The position numbers and the translations under genes are program-made. Source: an uncultured Chloroflexota bacterium (GTDB lineage: Bacteria; Chloroflexota; Limnocylindria; Limnocylindrales; CSP1-4). Taken from it: a stretch of 40,675 nt of DNA. Below, one piece after another: positions 15,978 to 23,962 of the stretch. The stretch is taken from positions 1 through 40,675 of the forward strand of contig CAIJPD010000042.1 of NCBI GenBank assembly GCA_903822495.1, read 5' to 3'. The notes under the pieces were generated by a model. That model ran no database searches. It worked only from the letters and a program-made list of their open reading frames with translations, and was not told the DNA's origin. Numbering within the stretch: position 1 is the stretch's first letter; every line of letters starts with the position of its first letter.

Positions 15978-16841
15978 ATGTCGTTCCGTCCCACGTTCGA
16001 TTGTCTCTGGTGCGCCGCGCCGCACGTCACACGGTCGGCGTCCGACATCGAGGGCTGGGCACAGCTCTGCCCGGCCTGCGTCGGGCGCGCGGGCGAGAAT
16101 CCGTTCCTGGGTTTCAAGCTGCGCCAGGCGCTGACCGAGCGCAGCCGGGCTGACGGCTCGCAGGCGTCGCCGGCGTCGCCGGTGTCGCCGGTGTCGCGGG
16201 CCCAGCCTGGCGCCGCGCGTCCCCTGCCGGTTGCCCAGGCCGAGCCGCCCGACGACGTCGATGACCGCTACCTCCGCCGTGGCCGGTTCGCCCGCGGGCC
16301 CATCCACGACGCGGCCTGGGACGCGGAGCTGGACGCGGCCGGTCGCTGGCTGGACGCCCTGCCCATGGCCGGCGAGATCGTGGAGCTGGCCGCCGGCACG
16401 GGCTGGTGGTCGGCACTCCTGGCGGGGAAGGGGACCCTGTCGGTCTACGACGAATCGCCGGCCCGCCTCGACCGTGCCCGCGATCGGCTCGTGGCCCATC
16501 GCCTGCGCGCCCACCTGCACGTCCGCGATCGGTGGGTGGAGCCGGACCGCCCGGTGGACGCGCTGTTCGTGGGCCCGGGCATCGCCGAGGTCCCGGCCGT
16601 CCGCCTCGCGCCCTTCGCGGCCCTGGCCCACCGCTGGCTCAAGCCGGGCGGCCTCCTGGCCGTCATCGACCCCCTGCCCGATGCCCTCGTGGATGCCGGC
16701 GGTGCCGTCGCCGCGCCGGCGCAGGCGGGACCCGTGCACCAACCCGGCGCGCTGCCAGCCGCGCTCGAGGCGGCGGGCTTCACGGCGGTCCGAGCGGAGG
16801 CCACCGGCCGCTTCTTCGTCCTGGTCCGCGCCTCGGCCTGA
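15978..16841 (+). CDS. Zinc-ribbon SAM-dependent methyltransferase
   Basis: N-terminal zinc ribbon with Cys9-x2-Cys12 and Cys31-x2-Cys34. A flexible linker with Ser-Pro repeats (ASPASPVSPVS) follows, then a class I methyltransferase domain from about residue 105. Motif I is EIVELAAGTGWWSALLA, an acidic position follows in SVYDESPARL, and HRWLKPGGLLAVID matches the later strand. The zinc finger may position the enzyme on RNA or another macromolecule, but no substrate can be named. It is 8 nt behind the cobalamin-binding-like gene. A 6-bp GC hairpin follows the stop. Confidence 0.78.
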   Translation: MSFRPTFDCLWCAAPHVTRSASDIEGWAQLCPACVGRAGENPFLGFKLRQALTERSRADGSQASPASPVSPVSRAQPGAARPLPVAQAEPPDDVDDRYLRRGRFARGPIHDAAWDAELDAAGRWLDALPMAGEIVELAAGTGWWSALLAGKGTLSVYDESPARLDRARDRLVAHRLRAHLHVRDRWVEPDRPVDALFVGPGIAEVPAVRLAPFAALAHRWLKPGGLLAVIDPLPDALVDAGGAVAAPAQAGPVHQPGALPAALEAAGFTAVRAEATGRFFVLVRASA

Positions 16842-16842
16842 G

Positions 16843-16859
16843 CCCCCGGCCCGCGGGGG
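16843..16859 (+). terminator. Short GC hairpin after methyltransferase gene
   Basis: CCCCCG (16843-16848) and CGGGGG (16854-16859) pair around a 5-nt loop directly after the stop codon. Weak evidence for a transcript end. Confidence 0.35.
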
Positions 16860-16883
16860 TGCCGGCCGGCGAATCGCGGCGGC

Positions 16884-16889
16884 TATACT
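16884..16889 (+). promoter_or_regulatory. -10 element, leaderless start of proC
   Basis: TATACT matches the -10 consensus closely and ends 7 nt before the proC ATG, with no ribosome site between. A leaderless proC transcript is the simplest reading. Confidence 0.6.
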
Positions 16890-16896
16890 CGCGGCC

Positions 16897-17763
16897 ATGT
16901 CGCCCCTCTCGAAGAGCACCATCGCCACCGTGGGGTCCGGCGTCATGGCCGAGGCCATGATCGGCGGCCTCCTGCGCGGCGCCCTCGTCGCCCCGGAGCA
17001 GCTGATCGCCAGCCACCCGCGGGCCGAGCGCCGCGAGCACCTCGCGCGCGAGTTCGGGATCAGGACGGTCGCCGGGAACATCGAGGCCGTCACCGGGGCC
17101 GATGTGATCCTGCTCGCCGTCAAGCCCCAGATGCTCGCGCGTGTCGGCAAGGAGATCGGCCCGCACCTGGGGCGCGGTCAGCTGGTCCTGTCCGTGATCG
17201 CCGGCGCCACCACGCGGGCCCTCACCGGCATCCTTGGCCACGACCAGGTGGTCCGGAGCATGCCCAACACGCCCGCCCGACTGGGCCGCGGCATGACCGT
17301 CTGGTACGCGACGCCCGAGACCACCCCGGAGCAGCGCGAGCAGGCGCGCGCCCTCCTCGGCGCGCTGGGTGCCCAGATCGAGGTTGACGACGAGAAGTTC
17401 GTCGCCATGGCCACCGCGGTCTCCGGCTCGGGCCCCACGTACGTCTTCCTGGTGATGGAGGCGCTCATCGACGCCGCCGTCCACCTCGGCTTCCCGCGCC
17501 ACATCGCGCACGACCTTGTCATCGAGACGCTCGAGGGGAGCACCGTCTTCGCCAAGCAGTCGGGCATGCATCCGGCGGAGCTCCGGAACATGGTCACGTC
17601 GCCCGGCGGCACCTCGGCCGCCGCGCTCCACGAGCTGGAATCCGGCCGGCTCAGGACGGTCCTGTCGGACGCGGTCTGGGCGTCGTTCCGGCGGACGGTC
17701 GAGCTGGGCGATCAGCTTGAGGCCAGCCTCGCCAAGGACACGGGGCCCGCGCCCCGGCACTGA
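16897..17763 (+). CDS. proC: Pyrroline-5-carboxylate reductase
   Basis: Last enzyme of proline synthesis: reduces 1-pyrroline-5-carboxylate with NAD(P)H in the cytosol. The N-terminal Rossmann motif is ATVGSGVMAEAMIGGLL, followed by VILLAVKPQ and VRSMPNTPA. The C-terminal dimer domain has AVSGSGPTYVF, LRNMVTSPGGTSAAALHELE, and a final helix. At 288 residues it is of normal length for the family. The ATG at 16897 fits both the family start and the -10 hexamer 7 nt upstream; the frame stays open much further upstream, but that part overlaps the methyltransferase gene in another frame. Confidence 0.95.
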   Translation: MSPLSKSTIATVGSGVMAEAMIGGLLRGALVAPEQLIASHPRAERREHLAREFGIRTVAGNIEAVTGADVILLAVKPQMLARVGKEIGPHLGRGQLVLSVIAGATTRALTGILGHDQVVRSMPNTPARLGRGMTVWYATPETTPEQREQARALLGALGAQIEVDDEKFVAMATAVSGSGPTYVFLVMEALIDAAVHLGFPRHIAHDLVIETLEGSTVFAKQSGMHPAELRNMVTSPGGTSAAALHELESGRLRTVLSDAVWASFRRTVELGDQLEASLAKDTGPAPRH

Positions 17764-17776
17764 TCCCGCCGCGGGC

Positions 17777-18313
17777 TCAGCTCCCCCTGGGCCGCGCCGT
17801 CCGCATGGCCGAGGCAATCGCGACGGCCACGCCGAGGCCGATCAGCACGTCGCCCACGCTGAACACGTTGGCGAATGGGACGCCGGACGGGAGCCCGAAG
17901 ACGTCCGTCAGCGGCGCCAGGGCCGGCTGCGCCAGGACGACGCTGTTGGTCGCTCCCTCCGCGGGTCGCAGCCCGGCTGCCGCCAGCGCCCCGGGATCCG
18001 CGGGCATATAGCCGCCGTTGGCGATGATGGCCGCCAGGTTGAGCGCGGCGCCCGCCGCCACGATCGGCAGGCCGGTGAGCCGGATGTTGCGCAGCACCAC
18101 CGCCAGGACCACCGCCGTGGAGGCCACGTAGAGCGCGGGCCCGGCGTCGCCGACCAGCGCGCCGCCGACCCGGTCGAACTGGACGACCTGCACCAGCAGG
18201 CCGACCAGCGCCAGCGGGCCCCAGCGGAAGCGGAGGGCGGCGAGGCCCTCCAGCCGACCCCGGGCCAGCGCCCCGATCAGGAGGCCGATCGGGATGGCGT
18301 ACAGGATGAACAG
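17777..18313 (-). CDS. DUF5317-family membrane protein, CTG start
   Basis: Small multi-pass membrane protein of unknown function. The part from GTG 18193 (MQVVQFDRVGG onward) lacks the first helix of the family. The in-frame codons upstream encode LFILYAIPIGLLIGALARG and then ALRFRWGPLALVGLLVQ, which is the expected DUF5317 N terminus. No ATG, GTG or TTG lies in frame before a stop; CTG at 18313 is the best start and gives 178 residues, the usual family length. It begins 8 nt after the dinB-like stop, so translational coupling may help an unusual start. The later GANGGYMPA-like and SVGDVLIGLG segments also match the family. Confidence 0.75.
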   Translation of the reverse strand: MFILYAIPIGLLIGALARGRLEGLAALRFRWGPLALVGLLVQVVQFDRVGGALVGDAGPALYVASTAVVLAVVLRNIRLTGLPIVAAGAALNLAAIIANGGYMPADPGALAAAGLRPAEGATNSVVLAQPALAPLTDVFGLPSGVPFANVFSVGDVLIGLGVAVAIASAMRTARPRGS

Positions 18314-18320
18314 GGGAGGC

Positions 18321-18830
18321 TCAGGGCCTGGGCGAGCCGGCGAGCAGGTCGTCGATCTGGTGGACGTGCTCGACGAGGTGCCCGGCCATGGAGTCGTTCA
18401 TGATCTGGCCGATGGTGACGAGACCGCGGCCCTGGCGGAGGCCCTGGCGCCCCAGGTCGGCGTCGGTCATCTCGCCCAACCGGGCGATGGCCCGGTTCAC
18501 CAGCGATTCGACGCGCGCGTAGAGCTCGCGCAGGGGCAGGCTCCGATCACGCGCGATCACCCCGATCCGCAGCTCGTTGGCCGCCACGCGCCCGAACGGG
18601 ACCGGGTCGACGCCGTTGCCGGCCATGATCCGCTCGACCTCGCCGAACCAGAAGGGCAGCATCTCGGTGAGGTGGGCGAGCACCTCGGGCGGGTACCAGA
18701 TGGCCTCGGGCACGTTGTGCAGGATGTTGTCGCTGGTGGGGTACGGCGCGGCCGCCTCCACGCGCGCGCGCTGCGCCTGCAGGGCCTCCAGGCCCACGCG
18801 CAGGTGATCCATGACGTCCGTGGTCTGCAT
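18321..18830 (-). CDS. DinB-family protein
   Basis: 169-residue four-helix-bundle protein of the DinB/YfiT type. Three conserved metal-binding positions are expected; VLAHLTEM supplies the first His, and AGHLVEHVHQIDDLL near the C terminus supplies the paired histidines. Members are often metal-dependent thiol transferases or damage-inducible proteins of unclear role. The ATG at 18830 has a strong GAGGAGGG site. A CATACT -10 (18864-18869) on the minus strand predicts a leader of about 27 nt, so this gene is not leaderless. The DUF5317 gene follows after 8 nt. Confidence 0.82.
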   Translation of the reverse strand: MQTTDVMDHLRVGLEALQAQRARVEAAAPYPTSDNILHNVPEAIWYPPEVLAHLTEMLPFWFGEVERIMAGNGVDPVPFGRVAANELRIGVIARDRSLPLRELYARVESLVNRAIARLGEMTDADLGRQGLRQGRGLVTIGQIMNDSMAGHLVEHVHQIDDLLAGSPRP

Positions 18831-18959
18831 GCCGCCCTCCTCGAGTTCCCCCAGGTCCGGGCGAGTATGCCATCACCTCTGGCGGCGGCGCGACTGGCTG
18901 CGTACCCTGACGTCGATCGCGGGTCGGTGCGGACCCCGAGCCGGAGGAGGGCCGTGGTG

Positions 18960-19454
18960 ATGGAGGATCTCTATCCGCTGCTGGTCGTGGTGCACGTCGC
19001 CGGGGCCTTCCTGTTTGCCCTCGCGCACGGGGTCAGCATGTTCGTCTCCTTCCGGCTGCGCCGGGAACGCGAGCTCGAACGGGTCCGGGCCCTGCTGGAC
19101 CTCTCGGCCTCGACGGTCGGCGTGGTCTACGGGAGCCTGGTCCTCCTCCTGCTGGCTGGCGTCTGGGCGACGATCTGGCATGGCTGGTGGCGCTACGGCT
19201 GGCCGTGGCTGGCGCTGGCGGTCCTGCTCGGCGTGGCCGTCCACATGAGCCAGCGCGGCACCATCCACTACGTCCGCGTTCGGCATGCCGCAGGGCTGCG
19301 GGCCTACGGCGACCCGCCGGATCGGCCCGCCCCGCCGGCCGCCCCGGACCTGCTGCGGCGGCTGCTCGCGGCGCCCCGCGCCGAGGAGCTGGCCCTCTCC
19401 GGCGGCATGGGCCTCCTGGCCATCACCTGGTGCATGGTGGCCAAGCCGTTCTGA
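18960..19454 (+). CDS. Four-helix integral membrane protein (DUF2269-like)
   Basis: 164 residues with four predicted membrane helices: LLVVVHVAGAFLFALAHGVS, SASTVGVVYGSLVLLLLAGVW, WPWLALAVLLGVAVHMS, and ELALSGGMGLLAITWCMVAKPF. Histidines sit in helix 1 (VVHVAG, LAHGVS), as in DUF2269 and CopD-like proteins, but no cofactor site can be confirmed. The ATG at 18960 (with GTG codons just before it) follows a GGAGGAGGG site. A TACCCT at 18903-18908 may be its -10. It is divergent from the dinB-like gene. Confidence 0.72.
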   Translation: MEDLYPLLVVVHVAGAFLFALAHGVSMFVSFRLRRERELERVRALLDLSASTVGVVYGSLVLLLLAGVWATIWHGWWRYGWPWLALAVLLGVAVHMSQRGTIHYVRVRHAAGLRAYGDPPDRPAPPAAPDLLRRLLAAPRAEELALSGGMGLLAITWCMVAKPF

Positions 19455-19541
19455 TGGCCCGGCGCGGCATCGATGCGCCTGCGTGGGTGAGACGCCGGGC
19501 ACGGTCGATCGACCGCCACAGCCAATCCCGGAGGCGGTGTG

Positions 19542-19547
19542 TACACT
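19542..19547 (+). promoter_or_regulatory. Candidate distal -10 element
   Basis: TACACT lies at the start of the structured gene-free region. Transcription from about 19555 would give a leader of nearly 280 nt before the secreted-protein gene, or a separate small RNA. Confidence 0.4.
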
Positions 19548-19559
19548 GCGGTGACGGTG

Positions 19560-19760
19560 GCGAGGGGACCATAGTCCGGCCCGATCCGGGACGGTTGCGG
19601 ACCTTCGCCGGTGCCGATGGGCACCGTAACGTGGACTCTCCGGTCGGAGAAGGGTGCACGGGGGCGGTTGGGCACATACGGCCCGCGCCCATAAGTACTG
19701 GACAGGGTGCCCACCCTGCAGCACAATGTGGCAAGTGCCGATGCGGCAGCGCCCACCGCG
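19560..19760 (+). ncRNA. Candidate structured RNA or long 5' leader
   Basis: A gene-free region with five short perfect hairpins in order. They are GGAC/GTCC (19566-19577), CGGTGCC-GATG-GGCACCG (19609-19626), TCTCC-GGTC-GGAGA (19637-19650), CAGGGTG-CC-CACCCTG (19703-19718) and TGCCG-ATG-CGGCA (19736-19748). It is visibly less GC-rich than its neighbours and has a -10-like hexamer at each end. It matches no riboswitch, SRP, RNase P, tmRNA or 6S pattern that I can recognise. It may be the regulatory leader of the secreted protein, an independent small RNA, or a multi-operator region. Confidence 0.4.
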
Positions 19761-19786
19761 CCGGGGTGTCGATACATCGGTGAAGA

Positions 19787-19792
19787 TATAGT
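19787..19792 (+). promoter_or_regulatory. Proximal -10 element of secreted-protein gene
   Basis: TATAGT is one base from the -10 consensus. Transcription would start near 19800, giving a 33-nt leader that includes the GGAGGG ribosome site. No good -35 was found. Confidence 0.5.
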
Positions 19793-19832
19793 CCAAGCTC
19801 GGTCATCAATACGGAACCCGGAGGGATCATCC

Positions 19833-20360
19833 ATGACAAAGCGTGCAATCCACAAGAAGCTCGCCTGGCTCGCCGTCGGGTCCCTCCTGGCGCTCGCCGC
19901 GTTCGGATCGTCCGTCGGTGCGGTCTCCGCCCATGACAGCAACCCGTGCGCAACGCAGCTCCCCACGAGCCTCCTGACCCCGATCGCCAGCTGCGATCCG
20001 TGCGATCAGGTTCAGGTCAGCAATGACGGCGGCCACGACGGCGACGCGTGCGACCCGTGCGCCTCGATTGCCCCCGCCACGATCTCCCCCGCCTCGCAGC
20101 AGAGCCACGAGCCGGAAGAGACCGAGCATCCGAAGCCGACCTGCGCGCCGACGGCAGCCCCGACGCTCGCCCCGTCGCCCACCCCTGTCCCCAGCTTCAC
20201 GGGCGGCGCCGGCGGCGTGACCGACCAGCCCACCCTTCCTCCGACCGATCGCTCGGGCGGCATCGCCAACGTGTCTGACAGCCTCGGCCTCGTGCTGATG
20301 CTGATGGCCGCGGCCCTGGCCGGCCTGATGGTTCTGACGCCGGCTCGCCGCCGTCGGTAA
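19833..20360 (+). CDS. Secreted Cys/Pro-rich surface protein, LPPTD-type end
   Basis: 175 residues. A basic signal peptide (MTKRAIHKK then a hydrophobic core, cleavage near AVSA-HDS) is followed by a mature region with six cysteines, including two CDPC units, and a Pro/Thr-rich stretch. The C terminus has LPPTDRSGG, then a hydrophobic helix (LGLVLMLMAAALAGLMVL) and ARRRR. This is the three-part layout of a sortase substrate, with LPPTD in place of LPxTG. It could equally be a simple tail anchor. The start ATG has GGAGGG 8 nt upstream. The CDPC pairs might bind metal or form disulfides. No named family is recognised. Confidence 0.7.
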   Translation: MTKRAIHKKLAWLAVGSLLALAAFGSSVGAVSAHDSNPCATQLPTSLLTPIASCDPCDQVQVSNDGGHDGDACDPCASIAPATISPASQQSHEPEETEHPKPTCAPTAAPTLAPSPTPVPSFTGGAGGVTDQPTLPPTDRSGGIANVSDSLGLVLMLMAAALAGLMVLTPARRRR

Positions 20361-20380
20361 CCCTTCCGTCGCACGGAACC

Positions 20381-20408
20381 GAAGGCCCGGGAGCAATCCC
20401 GGGCCTTC
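20381..20408 (+). terminator. Perfect 12-bp hairpin with GCAA loop
   Basis: GAAGGCCCGGGA and TCCCGGGCCTTC pair perfectly around a GCAA tetraloop, 20 nt after the secreted-protein stop. This is the strongest intrinsic terminator-like hairpin in the window, although only GTCTAT follows it. Confidence 0.75.
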
Positions 20409-20469
20409 GTCTATCCGGCGACTGCCGCCGTCCGCCGGCCCGTTGGCCGGCCGTCGGCGCTTCTTCGTT

Positions 20470-20475
20470 TACACT
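20470..20475 (+). promoter_or_regulatory. -10 element of the korAB operon
   Basis: TTTACACT includes the hexamer TACACT. Transcription from about 20482 would give a 100-nt leader before korA. No clear -35 at 16-18 bp. The rest of 20409-20582 shows no gene. Confidence 0.45.
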
Positions 20476-20582
20476 TGTCGCCACGGCCGAGCTGATGGGA
20501 GCCGACGGCAATCTGCCGCGTCCCTCGGGAGGTGCTCGGTCATCCGCCAGTCCGGCACGCACCACGAGGAGCCTGAAGCCGC

Positions 20583-22451
20583 GTGACGACCACCAACGAG
20601 CGCGAGATCCCGATGGAGGAGCTCGAGCGGGTCACCATCCGCTTCGCCGGGGACTCCGGCGACGGGATGCAGGTCACCGGGACCCAGTTCACCCGGACGT
20701 CGGCCGTCTTCGGCAACGACGTGAGCACCCTGCCCGACTTCCCGGCCGAGATCCGCGCCCCGGCAGGCTCCCTGCCCGGCGTGTCCGGCTTCCAGATCAG
20801 CTTCTCCAGCACGGACATCCATACCCCCGGCGACGAGCCGGACGTCCTGGTGGCGATGAACCCCGCGGCCCTCAAGGTGAACCTGGGCGAGCTGCCCGCC
20901 GGCGCGGCACTGATCGTGAACGAGGACGCCTTCACGGCCACCAACCTGGCCAAGGCGGGCTACGCCAGCAACCCGCTCAAGGACGGCTCGCTGCACAACT
21001 GGAACGTGTTCTCCATCCCCATCTCGACGCTCAACACCCGGGCGCTCGAGGGGCTGGAGATGACCAGCAAGCAGATGGACCTCACCAAGAACTTCTTCGC
21101 CCTCGGCGTGATGTTCTGGCTCTACGAGCGGAGCATGGAGCCCACGCTCCAGTGGATCGGGGACAAGTTCAAGAAGCGCCCCGTCTTCGCCGACGCCAAC
21201 AAGCGCGCGCTGCGCGCCGGCTACGCCTTCGGCGAGACCACCGAGATCTTCCACAGCCGGTACATGGTCCCGCGCGCCCCGCAGCGGCCCGGCACCTACC
21301 GGAACCTGACCGGCAACGAGGGCGCCGCGCTGGGCTTCGTCGCGGCCTCCGTCAAGGCCAACCGGCCGCTCTTCTACGGCAGCTACCCCATCACGCCGGC
21401 CAGCGACATCCTGCATGAGCTGGCGTCGTACAAGACCTTCGGGGTCAAGACGTTCCAGGCGGAAGACGAGATCGCGGCCATCGGGTCGGCCATCGGCGCC
21501 AGCTACGGCGGCGCGATGGGCATGACCGGGACGTCGGGCCCCGGCATCGCTCTCAAGAGCGAGGCGATGGGCCTGGCCGTCATGGTGGAGCTGCCGCTCG
21601 TCGTCGTGGACGTCCAGCGCGCCGGCCCCTCCACAGGCATGCCCACCAAGAACGAGCAGGCGGACCTGCTCCAGGTCCTGTACGGGCGCAACTCGGACTC
21701 GCCGGTCGCGGTCGTCGCCCCCGCCACCCCCGGCGAGACCTTCTGGTACGCCTTCGAGGCGTGGCGCCTGGCGCTCAAGTACATGACACCGGTGGTGTTC
21801 CTGTCGGACGCCTTCCTGGCCACCGGCGCGGAGCCGTGGCCCATCCCCAGCGTCGATGACCTGCCCGACATCTCCGTCCCCAACCGGACCGAGAAGGCCG
21901 GCTTCCGCCCGTACGACCGGGACCCCCAGACGCTTGCGCGCCCGTGGGCGGTCCCCGGCACGCCCGGCCTGGAGCACCGGATCGGCGGCCTGGAGAAGGC
22001 CGACCTCACGGGCAACGTGAGCTACGACCCCGAGAACCACCACCGGATGCAGGAGCTCCGCCAGGCGAAGATCGCCGGCATCGCCAACGACATCCCGGAG
22101 CTGGAGGTCAACGGCCCGGCGGAAGGGGACCTCCTGATTCTGGGCTGGGGCTCCACGTACGGCTCCATCCGGAGCGCGGTGGAGCGCCTCCAGGCCAGGG
22201 GTCACTCCGTGGCCCACGCCCACATGCGCTACCTCAACCCCTTCCCGCGCAACACCGGCGACGTGGTCAAGGCCTACAAGCGGGTCATGATCCCGGAGAT
22301 CAACCTGGGCCAGCTCTCCATGCTGATCCGGGCGCGCTACCTCGTGGATGCGCAGGGCTACAACAAGGTCCGGGGCAAGCCGTTCCGGATCAGCGAGATC
22401 GAGGCCGAGGCCGAGCGCCTCATCGCCGAGCTCCGAGGAGCGTCCCGATGA
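20583..22451 (+). CDS. korA: 2-oxoacid:ferredoxin oxidoreductase, fused gamma-alpha subunit
   Basis: Large subunit of the cytosolic enzyme that oxidatively decarboxylates a 2-oxoacid (probably 2-oxoglutarate) to acyl-CoA with ferredoxin as acceptor. The N-terminal 190 residues are the gamma domain (RFAGDSGDGMQVTG). The alpha domain follows, with FYGSYPITPASDILHEL, AEDEIAAIGSAIGASYGGA and TGTSGPGIALKSEAMGLA. A C-terminal domain contains LLILGWGSTYGSIRSAVE. The 622-residue gamma-alpha fusion is typical of actinobacterial and Chloroflexota KorA. GTG 20583 is the chosen start, with GAGGAG about 12 nt upstream; ATG 20613 is an alternative. The stop overlaps korB by 4 nt. Confidence 0.95.
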   Translation: MTTTNEREIPMEELERVTIRFAGDSGDGMQVTGTQFTRTSAVFGNDVSTLPDFPAEIRAPAGSLPGVSGFQISFSSTDIHTPGDEPDVLVAMNPAALKVNLGELPAGAALIVNEDAFTATNLAKAGYASNPLKDGSLHNWNVFSIPISTLNTRALEGLEMTSKQMDLTKNFFALGVMFWLYERSMEPTLQWIGDKFKKRPVFADANKRALRAGYAFGETTEIFHSRYMVPRAPQRPGTYRNLTGNEGAALGFVAASVKANRPLFYGSYPITPASDILHELASYKTFGVKTFQAEDEIAAIGSAIGASYGGAMGMTGTSGPGIALKSEAMGLAVMVELPLVVVDVQRAGPSTGMPTKNEQADLLQVLYGRNSDSPVAVVAPATPGETFWYAFEAWRLALKYMTPVVFLSDAFLATGAEPWPIPSVDDLPDISVPNRTEKAGFRPYDRDPQTLARPWAVPGTPGLEHRIGGLEKADLTGNVSYDPENHHRMQELRQAKIAGIANDIPELEVNGPAEGDLLILGWGSTYGSIRSAVERLQARGHSVAHAHMRYLNPFPRNTGDVVKAYKRVMIPEINLGQLSMLIRARYLVDAQGYNKVRGKPFRISEIEAEAERLIAELRGASR

Positions 22452-23503
22452 CCGATACCCTCTCGCCCGGCGGGCAGCCGGCGCTCAGCCCCCAGAATGC
22501 GGCGATCATCCAGCTGACCCGCAAGGACTTCGTGTCGGACCAGGAGGTCCGCTGGTGCCCGGGCTGCGGCGACTACTCCATCCTCGCCCAGACCCAGAAG
22601 GTGATGCCCGACTTCGGCTACCCGAAGGAGAACATCGTCTTCATCTCCGGCATCGGCTGCTCGGGGCGGCTCCCGTACTACATGAACACGTACGGGTTCC
22701 ACTCCATCCACGGCCGCGCCCCCGCCATCGCGACCGGCCTCAAGGCGGCCCGGCCGGACCTGATGGTCTGGGTGATCACCGGCGATGGTGACGCGCTGTC
22801 CATCGGCGGCAACCACCTGATCCACTCGATGCGGCGCAACGTCGACATCCGCGTGATCATGTTCAACAACCGGATCTACGGCCTGACCAAGGGCCAGGCG
22901 TCGCCCACGTCGGAGATCGGGAAGGTCACCAAGTCCACCCCCCTCGGCACGGTGGACTACCCCATCAGCCCGCTGACCATCGCCCTGGCGGCAGAGGCCA
23001 GCTTCATCGCGCGATCCGTGGACACGCACACCGAGCATCTCCAGCAGACGCTCACCCGCGCCGGCTTCCACCGGGGCTCGGTGTTCACCGAGGTGCTCCA
23101 GAACTGCAACATCTTCAACGACGGCGCCCACCGCGAGTTCACGGACCGCGACGTCCGCGAGGACCGGATGCTGGTCCTGGAGCACGGCCAGCCGATGATC
23201 TTCGGCAAGGACCGGGACATGGGTCTCCGCCTCAACGGCTACCAGCCCGAGGTGGTCAAGCTGGGCGACGACTTCCGCGTCGAGGATCTCCTGGTCCACG
23301 ACGAGCAGGACCCGCTCATCGCCTTCATGCTCTCGCGGCTCTACTGGCCGGACTTCCCCGTCCCGGTCGGCGTCATCCGCGACGTGCGCCGGCCCACCCA
23401 CGACGAGCTGGTGACCAACCAGATCGAGGAGGCCATCGCGGCACGCGGCGAGGGCAACCTGCAGGCTCTGCTCAGCGGCAACGACACCTGGACGGTCAAG
23501 TAG
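22448..23503 (+). CDS. korB: 2-oxoacid:ferredoxin oxidoreductase beta subunit
   Basis: Thiamine-pyrophosphate-binding subunit, 351 residues. It shows RWCPGCGDYSIL at the N terminus, GIGCSGRLPYYM, the TPP/Mg site ITGDGDALSIGGNHLIH with MFNNRIYGLTKGQASPTS, and a C-terminal region ending in a short extension. There is no own 4Fe-4S ferredoxin domain, consistent with the two-subunit KorAB type, which keeps its cluster in the beta subunit. The ATG overlaps the korA stop (ATGA). With korA it could run the reverse or oxidative 2-oxoglutarate step; direction cannot be read from sequence. Confidence 0.96.
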   Translation: MTDTLSPGGQPALSPQNAAIIQLTRKDFVSDQEVRWCPGCGDYSILAQTQKVMPDFGYPKENIVFISGIGCSGRLPYYMNTYGFHSIHGRAPAIATGLKAARPDLMVWVITGDGDALSIGGNHLIHSMRRNVDIRVIMFNNRIYGLTKGQASPTSEIGKVTKSTPLGTVDYPISPLTIALAAEASFIARSVDTHTEHLQQTLTRAGFHRGSVFTEVLQNCNIFNDGAHREFTDRDVREDRMLVLEHGQPMIFGKDRDMGLRLNGYQPEVVKLGDDFRVEDLLVHDEQDPLIAFMLSRLYWPDFPVPVGVIRDVRRPTHDELVTNQIEEAIAARGEGNLQALLSGNDTWTVK

Positions 23504-23545
23504 CCGCCTCGGCCTGACCGGGATCCAGCCCAGCCCGCCGGCACC

Positions 23546-23962
23546 ATGGCCTCGCCCGTGGTCGTGGTCGTCCTGGCAGATGACCTCATCTGGTCGACGC
23601 GCCTCGCCTCGCAGCTGCGCGCCGCCGGCGCGGAGCCGTTCTCCGCGCGCGACGCCGCTGGCGTTGGCCGGGCGCCTGTCGGCACGCGGCGCGCGATCGT
23701 CGACCTGACGGGCCGGGCCTACGACGGCGTGGCCGCGGTGGCCGCCGCCCGGGCCGCCGGACTCCGGGTGCTGGCCGTGGGCCAGCACGACGACCTGGCA
23801 CGGCGCAAGGCGGCGCTGGCGGCCGGCGCGGACCGCGTCTTTGCCTACCAGAAGCTGTTCGAGGACGGGCCCGCCACGCTGACGCGCTGGCTGGCCGGCG
23901 ACTTCGACGGCGCGAACGCGCCGTCCGCACACGAAGACCAGCCGGAGGATGAACGGGCATGA
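23546..23962 (+). CDS. Receiver-like (CheY-fold) protein, degenerate
   Basis: 138 residues with the alternating pattern of a receiver domain. VVVVVLADDLIW stands for the acidic first strand, RAIVDLTGRAYDG carries an Asp where the phospho-acceptor would be, and GLRVLAVGQHDD and AGADRVFAYQKLF fill the later strands. The strand-5 Lys of true receivers is not clearly placed, so it may be a non-phosphorylated relative. No output domain is present. It follows korB by 43 nt and overlaps the M24 peptidase by 4 nt (ATGA), so it belongs to this operon. Function is unknown. Confidence 0.6.
   Translation: MASPVVVVVLADDLIWSTRLASQLRAAGAEPFSARDAAGVGRAPVGTRRAIVDLTGRAYDGVAAVAAARAAGLRVLAVGQHDDLARRKAALAAGADRVFAYQKLFEDGPATLTRWLAGDFDGANAPSAHEDQPEDERA

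Noticed and set aside
19187..19966. Long frames on both strands across the hairpin region
   Set aside because: They run through neighbouring genes, lack ribosome sites and have random composition; the region looks non-coding.
23546..23962. A full two-component response regulator
   Set aside because: There is no output domain, no partner histidine kinase, and the strand-5 Lys is unclear; only a degenerate receiver fold is supported.
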